In this document: positions 29,332 to 38,408 of the stretch, one piece after another
Layout: each line of letters opens with the position of its first letter
How positions within the stretch are numbered: the stretch's first letter is position 1
Source: Rhizobium sp. ICMP 5592
GTDB taxonomy: Bacteria; Pseudomonadota; Alphaproteobacteria; Rhizobiales; Rhizobiaceae
DNA length: 64,000 nucleotides
Assembly: GCF_009498525.1 (NCBI RefSeq)
Contig: NZ_QSNT01000004.1
Location: 1-64,000, forward strand
Reading direction: 5' to 3'
Notes under the pieces: generated by a model
Database searches by the model: none
What the model saw: only the letters and a program-made list of their open reading frames with translations
Told to the model about the DNA's origin: nothing
Position numbers and translations under genes: made by a program

Positions 29332-30948
29332 GTGGCGAAGACGTATGATTTCATTATCGCCGGCGGCGGCTCGGCGGCTTGCGTCGCGGCCATGCGGCTG
29401 GTGCGGGATTTCGGCTTTTCGGTGCTCATTATCGAGCGCGGGCCGCGCAAGACCGCCAAGCTGATGGCCTTCCCGGCCGGCTATATGAAATATCTCGCCC
29501 GCGATGACTTTCTAGAAATGCACCATACGGTTCCGCAGCCGCAGCTTGGCGGTCGCGGCCCCATCGTTCCAGTCGCCAAGGCCCTCGGCGGCGGCAGCGC
29601 CGTCAACGCCATGGTCTATATGCGCGGCCAGAAAGAGGATTACGACGGCTGGGCCGCTCATCTCGGCAACGGGACGGAGTGGTCCTACGAGGACATGCTG
29701 CCGCACTTCAAGGGCATCGAAGCCAACACGCGCTTCAACAACGAGTACCACGGCATCTCCGGCAATCTGCGCATATCCGAGCCACAGCACACCTGCGACA
29801 CGACACAGGATTTCCTGCTGGCAGCTCAGGGGCTCGGCCACGCCTACAATCCAGACTTCAACGGCGTCCGGCAAAACGGCGTTGGCATCATGCAGCACAC
29901 CTATGGCCAATGGAACGGCAAGACCGAGCGTTCCGACGCCAAGAAAGCATTTCTCGATCCGCTTAATGGAGATCCACGCCTGGATATCATCACCGGCGCT
30001 CGCGTCGATCGCATCGTCATCGAAAACGGCCGCGCGACAGGTGTCGCCTATACCCGGCATGGCGAAAGCCACACGGTTCGGGCAGAGCGTGAAATCCTTG
30101 TCGCTTCGGGCACCTACAACAGCGCCAAACTGATGATGCTGTCCGGCATCGGCCCGGCCGACCATCTGCGCGAACACGACATTGCCGTCGCTCTCGATCT
30201 CCCCGGCGTCGGCGCCAATCTGCAGGATCATCATGAAGTCCCCGTCATCGCCACAACCAAGGGAAAATCGGGCTATTTCGGCGAGGACAAGGGCTGGCCG
30301 ATGCTGCGCAACGGGCTGCAATATCTGCTGTTCAACTCCGGCCCGGTGACCACGACCGGCATCGAATCCTGCCTGTTCTACGACCCGGATGGCAGCGAAC
30401 GGCCATCGATCCAGCTCTATTGCGCCCCGATCGTCTATCTCGACCGCGATGTTTCCTCCGCCAAACCGACCCACGGCGTCACTTTTACGTCTTGCCTGCT
30501 ACGCCCAAAGGCGCGCGGCAGCGTCACGCTACGTTCGGCCAATCCGGCGGATCAGCCCTTGGTCGATTGCAACTTCTTCGGCGATCCCGACGATCTGCGC
30601 CTGACGCTCGCCTCGCTGAAGGTCGCGCGGCAATTGCTGGAGACGGAACCCTTCAGATCGAAAATTGCCGACGAGATCCTCCCTGGCCGGGCGCTTCAAG
30701 GCGACGAAGCTTTGGCCAAATTCGCCGGTCAAACCGTCAAGACCAACTACCATCCGTCCGGCAGCCTGCGCATGGGGCCGGACAACGATCCGATGTCCGT
30801 GGTCGACGGGACGCTTCGCGTGCGGGGCATCGACGGCCTCAGGGTCATCGATTGCTCGATCATCCCGTTCATCCCCTCGGGCAATACCAATGCCCCGGCC
30901 ATGGCAATCGGCTCCAAGGCGGCGGAGATGATCGGGAAGGGTTTCTAA
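29332..30948 (+). CDS. GMC family FAD-dependent oxidoreductase
   Basis: A 538-residue glucose-methanol-choline oxidoreductase. The FAD-binding motif FIIAGGGSAACVAAMRL lies at the N-terminus. Both GMC signatures are present (the GGGSAVNAMVYMRG region and GTYNSAKLMMLSGIGP), with the active-site histidine in TNYHPSGSLRMG and a C-terminal second conserved position in IPSGNTNAPAMAIG. It probably oxidises a sugar or alcohol liberated in this pathway; the substrate is unknown. The GTG at 29332 follows AAGGGGGG; an ATG at 29287 would add 15 residues but lacks a ribosome binding site. Confidence 0.88.
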   Translation: MAKTYDFIIAGGGSAACVAAMRLVRDFGFSVLIIERGPRKTAKLMAFPAGYMKYLARDDFLEMHHTVPQPQLGGRGPIVPVAKALGGGSAVNAMVYMRGQKEDYDGWAAHLGNGTEWSYEDMLPHFKGIEANTRFNNEYHGISGNLRISEPQHTCDTTQDFLLAAQGLGHAYNPDFNGVRQNGVGIMQHTYGQWNGKTERSDAKKAFLDPLNGDPRLDIITGARVDRIVIENGRATGVAYTRHGESHTVRAEREILVASGTYNSAKLMMLSGIGPADHLREHDIAVALDLPGVGANLQDHHEVPVIATTKGKSGYFGEDKGWPMLRNGLQYLLFNSGPVTTTGIESCLFYDPDGSERPSIQLYCAPIVYLDRDVSSAKPTHGVTFTSCLLRPKARGSVTLRSANPADQPLVDCNFFGDPDDLRLTLASLKVARQLLETEPFRSKIADEILPGRALQGDEALAKFAGQTVKTNYHPSGSLRMGPDNDPMSVVDGTLRVRGIDGLRVIDCSIIPFIPSGNTNAPAMAIGSKAAEMIGKGF

Positions 30949-30961
30949 CAGCGGTAAAGCT

Positions 30962-30981
30962 GCCCGGCGACAAGACCGGGC
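30962..30981. terminator. hairpin between convergent genes
   Basis: GCCCGG (30962-30967) and CCGGGC (30976-30981) flank an 8-base loop between the convergent GMC oxidoreductase and adenine deaminase genes. The T-tract is short (CCTTTGCT), so this is a modest candidate for a bidirectional terminator. Confidence 0.5.
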
Positions 30982-30991
30982 GCCTTTGCTA

Positions 30992-32791
30992 TCAGGCCGG
31001 CTCGAACAACGGCGCGATCGTCATCTCCGGCACGAGCACCAAGCCTTTGTCGGTGATCCGGATTTCGGGAATGACGGAGAGCGGGATCAGATTGAAGCCC
31101 ATATAGGGGATGGTGCAGCCGGCCTTTTCCCATTCAACCTTCAATGCTTTCACTTCCTCAGCGACCTCATGCACGCGCTTGTCGGAGAGCAGCCCGGCAA
31201 TCGGTAAGGGCACCATGGCCGTCACCTTGCCGTCCATGACGACGCAAGCGCCGCCCTGCTTGGCGTCGATCGCATCCAGCGCGACCTGCATGTCCGCCTG
31301 GTTGGTACCGGCAACAATGATGTTGTGGCTGTCGTGCCCCACGGAAGAGGCGACCGCTCCCTTCTTCAAACCAAAGTTGCTCAGAAGACCATGTGCGACA
31401 TTGCCTGATGATTTGCCGTGGCGCTCGACCACCGTGACGAAGCAGAGGCCGTGACGGTCGAAATGCGTCTGCCAGTCATTGGCCGGTTCGAGTTCGACCG
31501 TGACATGGCCGAGCACGATGCCCGGCAATTCGGTCTTGATCGTATGGGCGATCACCGGCTCTGTTGGCAGCTCCGGTGTCAGTTTCAGGTTCTTCGGCAA
31601 TTTCACCGTATGGTAGGCGGCTTCCGGATAGCGATAGGGCTTGGACAGGGCGGCATCGAGGACCGGGGTAATCTTGCGGTTCTCGACCACCAGCTCCCCG
31701 CCATACCATGTACTCACCGGCTTCAGATCGTCGGTCAGAAGCACGAGATCGGCACGGCGCCCGCCGCCGAGGCCGCCGATTTCGTTCTCCATGCCGAAGC
31801 GGGTCGCGCCATGCAGCGAGCCCATGGCCCAGGCCTGCTCCGGCGTCATGCCGGCCACGACCGCCTGGCGCGTGACCCAATCGAGACCGAAGAGCAGCAG
31901 GTCGTCGGCGTCGCGGTCGTCGGTGCAGACAGCTATACGCTTGTGCGACGCGCCGAGTTCCGTGATGGTCTTGATCGCATGCGGCAGGCTATGCCACGCC
32001 GTCGTCGGCGGACCGCCGCGCAGGAAGAGCCAGATACCAGCTTCCAGCAGGTCGTCGGCGATTTCGCGGTCGATCGCCTCATGCGTATCGGTCACGCCGG
32101 AAGCGGCATAGGCGGCGACGAATTCCCGGCCGTAGACATGGCCCGAAACCGGGCGTCCGCGCTCAAGGGCCGCCGCCAGGATGGCATGGCTGCGCTCGTC
32201 ACCCATCGCTACGGGCACAAAATCCATCTTCTCACCAAGCGCCACGGCTTCCGGCCATTTGTCGAACAAGGCGGCGATCTTTCCTGGCGTCAGGTCGCCA
32301 CCGGCGGTTTCAAGCTCAGGCGACGTGGCCGGCACAGTGCTTGGCACGGTCAGGAAGATCGACAGCGGCGCATGGCGGGCATCCTCCAGCATCGCCTCGA
32401 CACCAGCAACATCCATGACATTACCGATTTCGTGGCTGTCGCAGAAGATCGTCGTCGTACCATTCAGAAGCGCCGCCTCGGCATAGGCACAGGCGGTCAC
32501 CATGCTCGACTCGATATGGATATGCGGATCGACGAGGCCGGGCGCGATAATCCCTCCCCTGGCGTCGTAAAGCTTGGCACCGCTGCCTCGATAGCTGCCC
32601 GCCGGCTTGACCGCGGCAATACGGCCGCCGGAGATCCAGATTTCCTTGTCGGCAAGGATGCGCTCGGAGTAGGTCGAGAGCACGCGCGCGCCCTGAATGA
32701 CCAGATCGGGATCGCGGCGGGCAGAGGCGACGTCGGCGAGCGTGCGGGTCAGGGTCGAGAGCGGTTTGACGGAAAAACGTGTGAGCGTCAT
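30992..32791 (-). CDS. ade: adenine deaminase
   Basis: A 599-residue amidohydrolase matching adenine deaminase in length and motifs: the metal site [13 protein letters not shown] (about residue 90), CDSHEIGNV, and the C-terminal-half motif [15 protein letters not shown]. It hydrolyses adenine to hypoxanthine and ammonia. It follows the GST-like gene by 18 bases and is the last gene of the minus-strand arm that also carries the Rieske and acylphosphatase-like genes, so it is probably cotranscribed with them. Activity on a modified adenine cannot be excluded. Confidence 0.92.
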   Translation of the reverse strand: MTLTRFSVKPLSTLTRTLADVASARRDPDLVIQGARVLSTYSERILADKEIWISGGRIAAVKPAGSYRGSGAKLYDARGGIIAPGLVDPHIHIESSMVTACAYAEAALLNGTTTIFCDSHEIGNVMDVAGVEAMLEDARHAPLSIFLTVPSTVPATSPELETAGGDLTPGKIAALFDKWPEAVALGEKMDFVPVAMGDERSHAILAAALERGRPVSGHVYGREFVAAYAASGVTDTHEAIDREIADDLLEAGIWLFLRGGPPTTAWHSLPHAIKTITELGASHKRIAVCTDDRDADDLLLFGLDWVTRQAVVAGMTPEQAWAMGSLHGATRFGMENEIGGLGGGRRADLVLLTDDLKPVSTWYGGELVVENRKITPVLDAALSKPYRYPEAAYHTVKLPKNLKLTPELPTEPVIAHTIKTELPGIVLGHVTVELEPANDWQTHFDRHGLCFVTVVERHGKSSGNVAHGLLSNFGLKKGAVASSVGHDSHNIIVAGTNQADMQVALDAIDAKQGGACVVMDGKVTAMVPLPIAGLLSDKRVHEVAEEVKALKVEWEKAGCTIPYMGFNLIPLSVIPEIRITDKGLVLVPEMTIAPLFEPA

Positions 32792-32809
32792 CGGATATCC
32801 AGTTCAAAA

Positions 32810-33442
32810 TCAATGATAATCGGGAATGCCGGGCATGGTGCGGAAGCCGTCGATAGCGCGGAAACGACGCAGCCATCGGCGTAGCGCCGGATAGTCGTCG
32901 TGATTGACGCCGTAATCGCGGCTGAGCGCAAAGGATGGAAACAGTGTCAGGTCAGCAAGCGTCGGCTGATCGCCGACGAACCACTCGAACCCGTCGAAGT
33001 GGCGGAGCGTCATGTGGTCATCCATGATGCGGAACGCCTTGCGGGCGCCAGCGTTGAGGGCTGCCTCATCGCCCGACGTATCAAAGAGCGATTGCAGGCG
33101 CGCGGCAACAGCGGGCGCAAGCGCGGTCGCGGAGAAATGCAACCACATCGTCGTCAGAGCGAAATTCGCTGCCTCCTCGGGTAGCCAACGCCGCGCCGGA
33201 TCGTAAACCTTGGCGAGATAGGCAAGGATCGCTTCCGTACCGTGAAGCACGAGGTCGCCGTCGGTGAGCACCGGCATCGTTCCTAACGGATTAAGCGCCA
33301 GCATAGCTGGCTTCCTCTCCTCCTTACCCGGAAACATATCGACGGCGATTGTCTTATACGCAAGACCGAGCATGGAGAGCAACAATCGAACGCGATAGCT
33401 TCCCTCGTCCATCTCGTAATTATAAAGCGTGATCTCCGCCAT
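32810..33442 (-). CDS. glutathione S-transferase-like protein (NdmE-like candidate)
   Basis: A 210-residue protein with GST fold: N-terminal thioredoxin-like domain (ITLYNYEMDEGSYRVRLLLSMLGL, cis-Pro motif GTMPVLTDGD) and an all-helical C-terminal domain containing TLADLTLFPSFA. The ATG at 33442 shares its A with the stop of the Rieske gene (TGATG), so the two are translationally coupled. In Pseudomonas putida CBB5, the GST-like NdmE is a structural partner of the Rieske-less demethylase NdmC. The adjacency here to a Rieske-only protein suggests a similar scaffolding role rather than general detoxification, although a glutathione-linked step cannot be excluded. Confidence 0.85.
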   Translation of the reverse strand: MAEITLYNYEMDEGSYRVRLLLSMLGLAYKTIAVDMFPGKEERKPAMLALNPLGTMPVLTDGDLVLHGTEAILAYLAKVYDPARRWLPEEAANFALTTMWLHFSATALAPAVAARLQSLFDTSGDEAALNAGARKAFRIMDDHMTLRHFDGFEWFVGDQPTLADLTLFPSFALSRDYGVNHDDYPALRRWLRRFRAIDGFRTMPGIPDYH

Positions 33443-34104
33443 CAGGCGACCTCCGCCATAGTTTCGAGACTGAAGCGAAGTCCCTCGGCCCATTGTGCAT
33501 AATGCTTCTGCTTGGCCCCGGCATTGACCGCCGGCGAGCCGAGAATGACGATGTGAACGGCGGTCTTTTCCGGAGAGACGACCTGAACAGCAGTCAGCAA
33601 TCTGTCGCCGCCGAGCTGCAATATGCCGACATTCCTGGCGAGATTGGTCACGCCGGCATTTTTCAGCGCCGGCAAGATATCATCCTCCCCACGCTCGACA
33701 TAGAGGCTGCGCACTGGGGTAACGCCCATCGCCACGTCGATGTCCGGCAAGGAAGCTTCCGCAGCCGTTGTCGCCCAGATGATTCCGTATCTTTCCTCGG
33801 CGACGTAAGTCGGCACCTTGATCGTCTGCGGCACATCGAGGCTTGGATGCGCGGGGATGTAGCGACATTGCCCCGCGGTGTCGTACTGCCAGCCATGATA
33901 GAGACAGGCGATATGATCGCCGCGGACGAAGCCGAAGCTCAGGCGCATGCCGCGATGCGGACAGCGATCCTCCCAGACATGCGCCTTGCCGCTATTGTCG
34001 CGCCAGACGACGATCTCGCTGCCCTCGACGACGGCGCCCGCCGAAGTCCCTGCCTCAATCGATCCAGACAGGGCGACAGGCACCCATCCCGCTTCCAGTT
34101 TCAT
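33442..34104 (-). CDS. Rieske [2Fe-2S] domain protein, detached electron-transfer module
   Basis: A 220-residue protein with an intact Rieske cluster motif: C48-P-H50, sixteen residues, C67-L-Y-H70. Up to about residue 112 (EERYGIIWATT) it looks like the N-terminal part of a ring-hydroxylating oxygenase. Only about 100 further residues follow, without the N/D-H-H mononuclear iron motif, so it has no recognisable catalytic domain. It probably supplies electrons in trans to the Rieske-less catalytic subunit encoded at 39378. It overlaps the small acylphosphatase-like gene upstream by four bases and the GST-like gene downstream by one. Confidence 0.88.
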   Translation of the reverse strand: MKLEAGWVPVALSGSIEAGTSAGAVVEGSEIVVWRDNSGKAHVWEDRCPHRGMRLSFGFVRGDHIACLYHGWQYDTAGQCRYIPAHPSLDVPQTIKVPTYVAEERYGIIWATTAAEASLPDIDVAMGVTPVRSLYVERGEDDILPALKNAGVTNLARNVGILQLGGDRLLTAVQVVSPEKTAVHIVILGSPAVNAGAKQKHYAQWAEGLRFSLETMAEVA

Positions 34105-34337
34105 ATGTCACTCCGCTCGATATCGCGAATGATACAGTCATAAGGCCCGAGACTGCAGGCCATTTCGAAGGCGTCGACCAAATCTTCCTGCCCTTTGACG
34201 GCGAGCGTCGCCGACATCGCGTCACAAGATTCCATCTCGATGTCCAGATCCAGCCGCTGGGCTCGATGCTGCGCGAACTCGATGAAACTGTCGCAGACCA
34301 TTTGTCCTCGAAAGATAAATCGCGCCCGGTCGGTCAT
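34101..34337 (-). CDS. acylphosphatase-like small protein lacking catalytic residues
   Basis: A 78-residue protein whose full length matches the acylphosphatase layout: RARFIFRGQ..., a helix FIEFAQHRAQRL, the strand ATLAVKGQ, helix EDLVDAFEMACSLGP and a final strand CIIRDIER. The catalytic GxVQGVxFR loop is replaced by GQMVCDSFIEF, and the active-site Asn is not evident, so enzymatic activity is unlikely. It overlaps the Rieske gene start by four bases (ATGA) and opens the minus-strand purine operon. A role as partner or assembly factor is inferred from context only. The ATG at 34337 lacks a clear ribosome binding site. Confidence 0.68.
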   Translation of the reverse strand: MTDRARFIFRGQMVCDSFIEFAQHRAQRLDLDIEMESCDAMSATLAVKGQEDLVDAFEMACSLGPYDCIIRDIERSDI

Positions 34338-34510
34338 GTCGTGGAAAGTCCGTTCGCCCTAGCCATGCCTCACCTTGCGCATCAAAAATACTCAGAATGC
34401 ATAAAAAATATACATGCTTCACTTTTGGGCATTCTAGCCGCCCTCCCCCTAAAAATTCAAGAGACTTCCGAACCGGCTCAACAGACAGCATCGATCTCGC
34501 AAGCCGCAAC

Positions 34511-34526
34511 TGGCATAATTGTTGCG
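34511..34526 (+). promoter_or_regulatory. candidate sigma-54 (-24/-12) promoter
   Basis: TGGCATAATTGTTGCG matches the sigma-54 consensus TGGCAC-N5-TTGC, with GG at 34512-34513 and GC at 34524-34525 separated by exactly ten bases. It lies about 50 bases before the ATG of the purine binding-protein gene. It suggests that purine uptake is under RpoN and a nitrogen-responsive activator. No NtrC binding site was clear in the remaining ~170 bases of the divergent spacer. Confidence 0.65.
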
Positions 34527-34574
34527 TCGATTTCCTTCGGACGCAGTTGGCGTGCCAAACCAAAAGAGGATTTC

Positions 34575-35696
34575 ATGATTGACTTGCGTTCGCTGTCCCG
34601 TCGCGGATTTTTGAATATGAGCGCCGCCGGCGCTGCCGCTTTGACGCTGCCTGCCGGCTTTGCCAGCCAGGCGCTCGCGGCGGCATCCTTTCCGGCAATC
34701 AAGGAAGAGGATGCGGTCGTCGGCTTCGGCCATGTGGGGCCGATTTCGGATGAAGGCTGGACCTGGGCACATCACCAGGGCCTGCTCGCGGTCAAGGCCG
34801 CCTATCCGAAGCTGAAGAAGATCCTCGAAGTCGAGAACATCCCCTATTCGGCCGATGCGACGCGCACCTATCGCCAGTTCGTCAGCCAAGGCGCCAATAT
34901 CATCTTCGACACCTCCTCGAATGGTGACTTCCTGCACGCCGTGGTCAAGCAGGCCCCGGAGGTCGCATTCCTCGAATGCGGCGGCCTCGTCAACATGGAC
35001 AATCTCGGCTGGTATTACCTGGCGCACTGGTATCCGACCTATGTCATCGGTGTTGCCGCCGGCCACCTGTCGAAGACCGGCAAGCTCGGCTATGTCGCCT
35101 CCTTCCCGGTCTCGTCGGTTTTCGCCTCCACCAACGCTTTCTTGATGGGCGCTCGCTCCGTCAATCCGAATGCGACGCTACAAACCATCGCCATCAATTC
35201 CTGGTTCGACCCACAGGCCGCCACCCAGGCGGGCACGGCGCTGATCGACAATGGTTGCGACTTCCTGTTCGGCATCATGGACGAGGCCGGCTACCTGCAG
35301 GTCGCGGAAAAGCGCGGCGTCTGGGCCGCCATGTGGAACACCGACGTCCGCCGTTATGGCCCGAACTCCTACGTTTCCTCCGTCCTGATCGATTTCAACA
35401 AGTTCTATGTCGACCAAGTCGCCAAGCGCCTTGCCGGCACCTGGACGCCGAGCGACACGCTCTTTGCGATGGGCGCCGGTGTCGATCGCGACAAATGGGG
35501 TGAGAAGGTTCCAGCCGATGTCGCAGCAGCGGCCGACGCTGTGCGCGCGAAGATCATCGGCGGCTGGTCGCCGTTTGCCGGCGAGATCAAGGATTCGACC
35601 GGCAAGGTCCGTGTCGCTGCCGGCCAGGCAATGACCGACAACGATCTCTACAACTGGGATTGGTCGGTTGAAGGCGTCACAGGCCTGAGCGCCTGA
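34575..35696 (+). CDS. BMP family (purine/nucleoside) ABC transporter binding protein
   Basis: A 373-residue BMP/PnrA-type substrate-binding protein. The N-terminus MIDLRSLSRRGFLNMSAAGA resembles a Tat signal (SRRGF, hydrophobic core, ALAAA cleavage). Mature motifs include GFGHVGPISDEGWTWAHHQGL, IIFDTSSNG and YVASFPVSSVFASTNAF. BMP proteins bind nucleosides or purine bases. An AAGAGG ribosome binding site precedes the ATG at 34575. It heads the plus-strand arm and is followed by a perfect hairpin before the ATPase gene. Confidence 0.9.
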   Translation: MIDLRSLSRRGFLNMSAAGAAALTLPAGFASQALAAASFPAIKEEDAVVGFGHVGPISDEGWTWAHHQGLLAVKAAYPKLKKILEVENIPYSADATRTYRQFVSQGANIIFDTSSNGDFLHAVVKQAPEVAFLECGGLVNMDNLGWYYLAHWYPTYVIGVAAGHLSKTGKLGYVASFPVSSVFASTNAFLMGARSVNPNATLQTIAINSWFDPQAATQAGTALIDNGCDFLFGIMDEAGYLQVAEKRGVWAAMWNTDVRRYGPNSYVSSVLIDFNKFYVDQVAKRLAGTWTPSDTLFAMGAGVDRDKWGEKVPADVAAAADAVRAKIIGGWSPFAGEIKDSTGKVRVAAGQAMTDNDLYNWDWSVEGVTGLSA

Positions 35697-35720
35697 TCGA
35701 ATTCCTTGCCCAACAAGAAT

Positions 35721-35741
35721 CTGGCCGGCATGCCCGGCCAG
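35721..35741 (+). terminator. hairpin between binding-protein and ATPase genes
   Basis: CTGGCCGG (35721-35728) pairs perfectly with CCGGCCAG (35734-35741) across a 5-base loop, 24 bases after the stop, with no U-tract. It probably stabilises binding-protein mRNA or attenuates transcription into the ATPase and permease genes. Confidence 0.65.
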
Positions 35742-35774
35742 AGTTGCTCTTCATGACATTCTGGTGCCTTTCCG

Positions 35775-37349
35775 ATGACTGAGACCGCGACACCCTTCTC
35801 CGCGCCCCCGGGCACACCGCCTCTGGTGCAACTCAAGGGCATCGCCAAATATTTTCCGGGTGTCATCGCTAATGAGGATGTCGATCTCGACGTCCTGCCG
35901 GGCGAGATCCACGCACTGCTCGGAGAGAACGGCGCCGGCAAATCGACCTTGATGAACATCCTCACCGGTATCTACCAACCCGATGCCGGTGAAATCATCA
36001 TCGACGGTTATGTCAAGCAGTTCGCCACGCCGCTTCAGGCGATCGCGACCGGTATCGGCATGGTGCATCAGCATTTCAAGCTGGTGCAGGCCTTCACGGT
36101 GGCCGAAAACATCCATCTCGGCTGGTCGGAGACGCCGCGCCGCGCCTCCGCTCAGATCTTGGAAGCACGCACGGCGGCATTGGCTGCGAAATTCAATCTG
36201 CAAACCCGCCCCGGCGCCCGTGTCAGCGATCTCTCCACCGGCGAACAGCAGCGCGTGGAGATCCTGCGTGTCCTGGCAAGGCAGGCCCGCGTGCTGATCC
36301 TGGACGAACCAACCGCCGTGCTGACGCCGGCGGAAGCCCGCGAACTGTTCAAGGCACTGCGCGATTTCGTGGCGCAGGGCAACGCCGTCATCTTCATCAG
36401 CCACAAGCTCGATGAAGTTCTGGAGATTTCCGATCGCATCAGCATCCTGCGCGGCGGTCGCAAGATTGCCACGGAGAAGACTGCCGATTGCAATCCGCGC
36501 ATGCTCGCCAAGCTGATGGTCGGACGTGACATCGTGCTCGCAGACATGCGGCAACGCGTGGCAGGTGCTACGCCGATCTCGCCTGAACCAGTGCTCAGCC
36601 TCGACAATGTATCCGCCCTCAACGATGCCGGCGACGAAGCCTTGCATGAAATCTCGCTGCAGGTCCATGCGGGCGAGATCCTGGGAGTGGCGGGCGTGGC
36701 GGGCAATGGCCAGCGTGAACTCAGCCAAGTGCTGGCAGGCATGCGGCCGGTCAGCGGTGGACGTATCCTAATCGAGAGAGAGCCTGTCGGCCGCAGCAAC
36801 GCCGCCACCTTCGTCGAGCACGGCATCGGTCATATCCCGGAAGACCGTTTGCATAGCGGCTTGGCGCCGGCGCTCAGCATTACCGTCAATGCAGTGATGC
36901 GCGAATATAAGCACCCTCCGGTTTCATCCGGCGGCGTTTACCGTCCGGGTGCAGCGACGGCGCTTGCCAAGGAGATCGCAGCGGTCGCGGATGTCACTAT
37001 TCCGGATTTCGGCATGCCCATCCGCAATCTCTCGGGCGGAAACCAGCAGCGTCTTGTTGCCCGCCGCGAGATGCGTGTCGCGAACAAGGTGCTGATCGCC
37101 GCCTATCCAAGCCGCGGCCTTGATGTCGGCGCCATCAACACCATGCTGCGTTATATCGTCGAACTGCGCGACGCTGGTGCGGGCATCGTGCTGATTTCCG
37201 AGGAACTGGAAGAGCTCTTGAACCTCTCGGACCGCATCGCCGTCCTCTATGAAGGCAAAGTCATGGGGACTTTGGAAAACGACAAGGCCGATATCGACCA
37301 GATCGGCCTGATGATGGGCGGCCTTGCCCAAATGCGTGAGGTTGCCTGA
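35775..37349 (+). CDS. purine/nucleoside ABC transporter ATPase (double cassette)
   Basis: A 524-residue tandem ATPase like NupA/YufO and sugar-type RbsA. The first cassette has Walker A GENGAGKST, signature LSTGEQQRV and Walker B VLILDEPTAVLTP. The second has a degenerate Walker A (GVAGNGQRE), signature LSGGNQQRL and YPSRGLDVGA. It energises the two permeases encoded downstream; one base separates its stop from the next start. Confidence 0.92.
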   Translation: MTETATPFSAPPGTPPLVQLKGIAKYFPGVIANEDVDLDVLPGEIHALLGENGAGKSTLMNILTGIYQPDAGEIIIDGYVKQFATPLQAIATGIGMVHQHFKLVQAFTVAENIHLGWSETPRRASAQILEARTAALAAKFNLQTRPGARVSDLSTGEQQRVEILRVLARQARVLILDEPTAVLTPAEARELFKALRDFVAQGNAVIFISHKLDEVLEISDRISILRGGRKIATEKTADCNPRMLAKLMVGRDIVLADMRQRVAGATPISPEPVLSLDNVSALNDAGDEALHEISLQVHAGEILGVAGVAGNGQRELSQVLAGMRPVSGGRILIEREPVGRSNAATFVEHGIGHIPEDRLHSGLAPALSITVNAVMREYKHPPVSSGGVYRPGAATALAKEIAAVADVTIPDFGMPIRNLSGGNQQRLVARREMRVANKVLIAAYPSRGLDVGAINTMLRYIVELRDAGAGIVLISEELEELLNLSDRIAVLYEGKVMGTLENDKADIDQIGLMMGGLAQMREVA

Positions 37350-37350
37350 C

Positions 37351-38394
37351 ATGGCCGCATCCTGGCGTTTCCAGCGCATGCCCTCCGCCTCGCCCGCCAT
37401 TGCCTTTGGCGCACGCATTGCCGCCATTCTTCTGGCATTGGTCTTCGCCGGCCTCATCCTGGCCGCCACCGGCGCCAACCCACTGGAGCTTGCCTCGGAA
37501 GTGATCGATGCGAGCTTCGGTTCCAGCTTCGGCCTTCAGGATCTCGGCGTTCTCGTGATACCGCTGATCTTGACCGGACTATCGGTTGCGGTCGGCCAGC
37601 AGATCGGTGTCTGGAACATCGGCGCCGAGGGGCAATTTTATGCCGGTGCCTTCGCCGCCGCCACGGTCGGCCTCTTCGTGCCGGGACCACCGGTCGTGAT
37701 CCTCCCGTTGATGTTCATTGCCGGCCTTGCTGGCGGCGCTGTCTGGATCCTCATCCCGACGCTCGCTCGCGCCTATGGCAACGTCAACGAGCTGATCACC
37801 ACCCTGCTCCTCAACTTTGTTGCCGTCCTCCTGGTCTTCTACGTCGCCACAAGCGCCTGGCGCGACCGGATGGCGAATTCGGCGACGCGGAGACTGTCGG
37901 CCGAAATCCCCACGCTTTGGGGATCGGTCCATTGGGGTTTCCCGATTGCCATTCTTGCCGCCCTCATCGTCGCGGGCGTGCTGGCCTTTTCGCGCTGGGG
38001 TTATGAAGTCCGGCTCGTCGGTTCCAACCCTTCGGCGGCGCATTATGCCGGCATGCCGGCGCGGCGCCATCTCATCACCGTGATGCTGCTCTCCGGCGCA
38101 ATCGCCGGGCTTGCCGGCATGCTGGAAATCGCCGGTACGGTGCACCGTTTGCAGGGCGGCATATCCAACAATTACGGCTATCTCGGCATCATGGTCGCGG
38201 TTCTCGCGCGCAACTCCGCCATCGGTGTCATCTTCTCCGCCGCGCTGATGGCCTTCATCCTCAATTCCGGCATCATCCTGCAGACCCAGGGGCTGACGAC
38301 ATCGGCGGTGCTGGCGATCACCGGGCTTATCCTGTTTCTGACGGCAATTGGCGACGAACTCGCCCATTACCGCATCGCCCGCGACAAGGCTTGA
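37351..38394 (+). CDS. purine/nucleoside ABC transporter permease
   Basis: A 347-residue inner-membrane permease of the BPD_transp_2 family (RbsC/YufP-like) with eight to ten transmembrane helices. The conserved VGQQIGVWNIGAEGQFYAGA and the cytoplasmic loop around VGSNPSAAHYAGMPARRHL are typical of nucleoside permeases. The start MAASWRF at 37351 follows the ATPase gene directly. Confidence 0.9.
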   Translation: MAASWRFQRMPSASPAIAFGARIAAILLALVFAGLILAATGANPLELASEVIDASFGSSFGLQDLGVLVIPLILTGLSVAVGQQIGVWNIGAEGQFYAGAFAAATVGLFVPGPPVVILPLMFIAGLAGGAVWILIPTLARAYGNVNELITTLLLNFVAVLLVFYVATSAWRDRMANSATRRLSAEIPTLWGSVHWGFPIAILAALIVAGVLAFSRWGYEVRLVGSNPSAAHYAGMPARRHLITVMLLSGAIAGLAGMLEIAGTVHRLQGGISNNYGYLGIMVAVLARNSAIGVIFSAALMAFILNSGIILQTQGLTTSAVLAITGLILFLTAIGDELAHYRIARDKA

Positions 38395-38408
38395 AGGGAA
38401 ACGAGACC

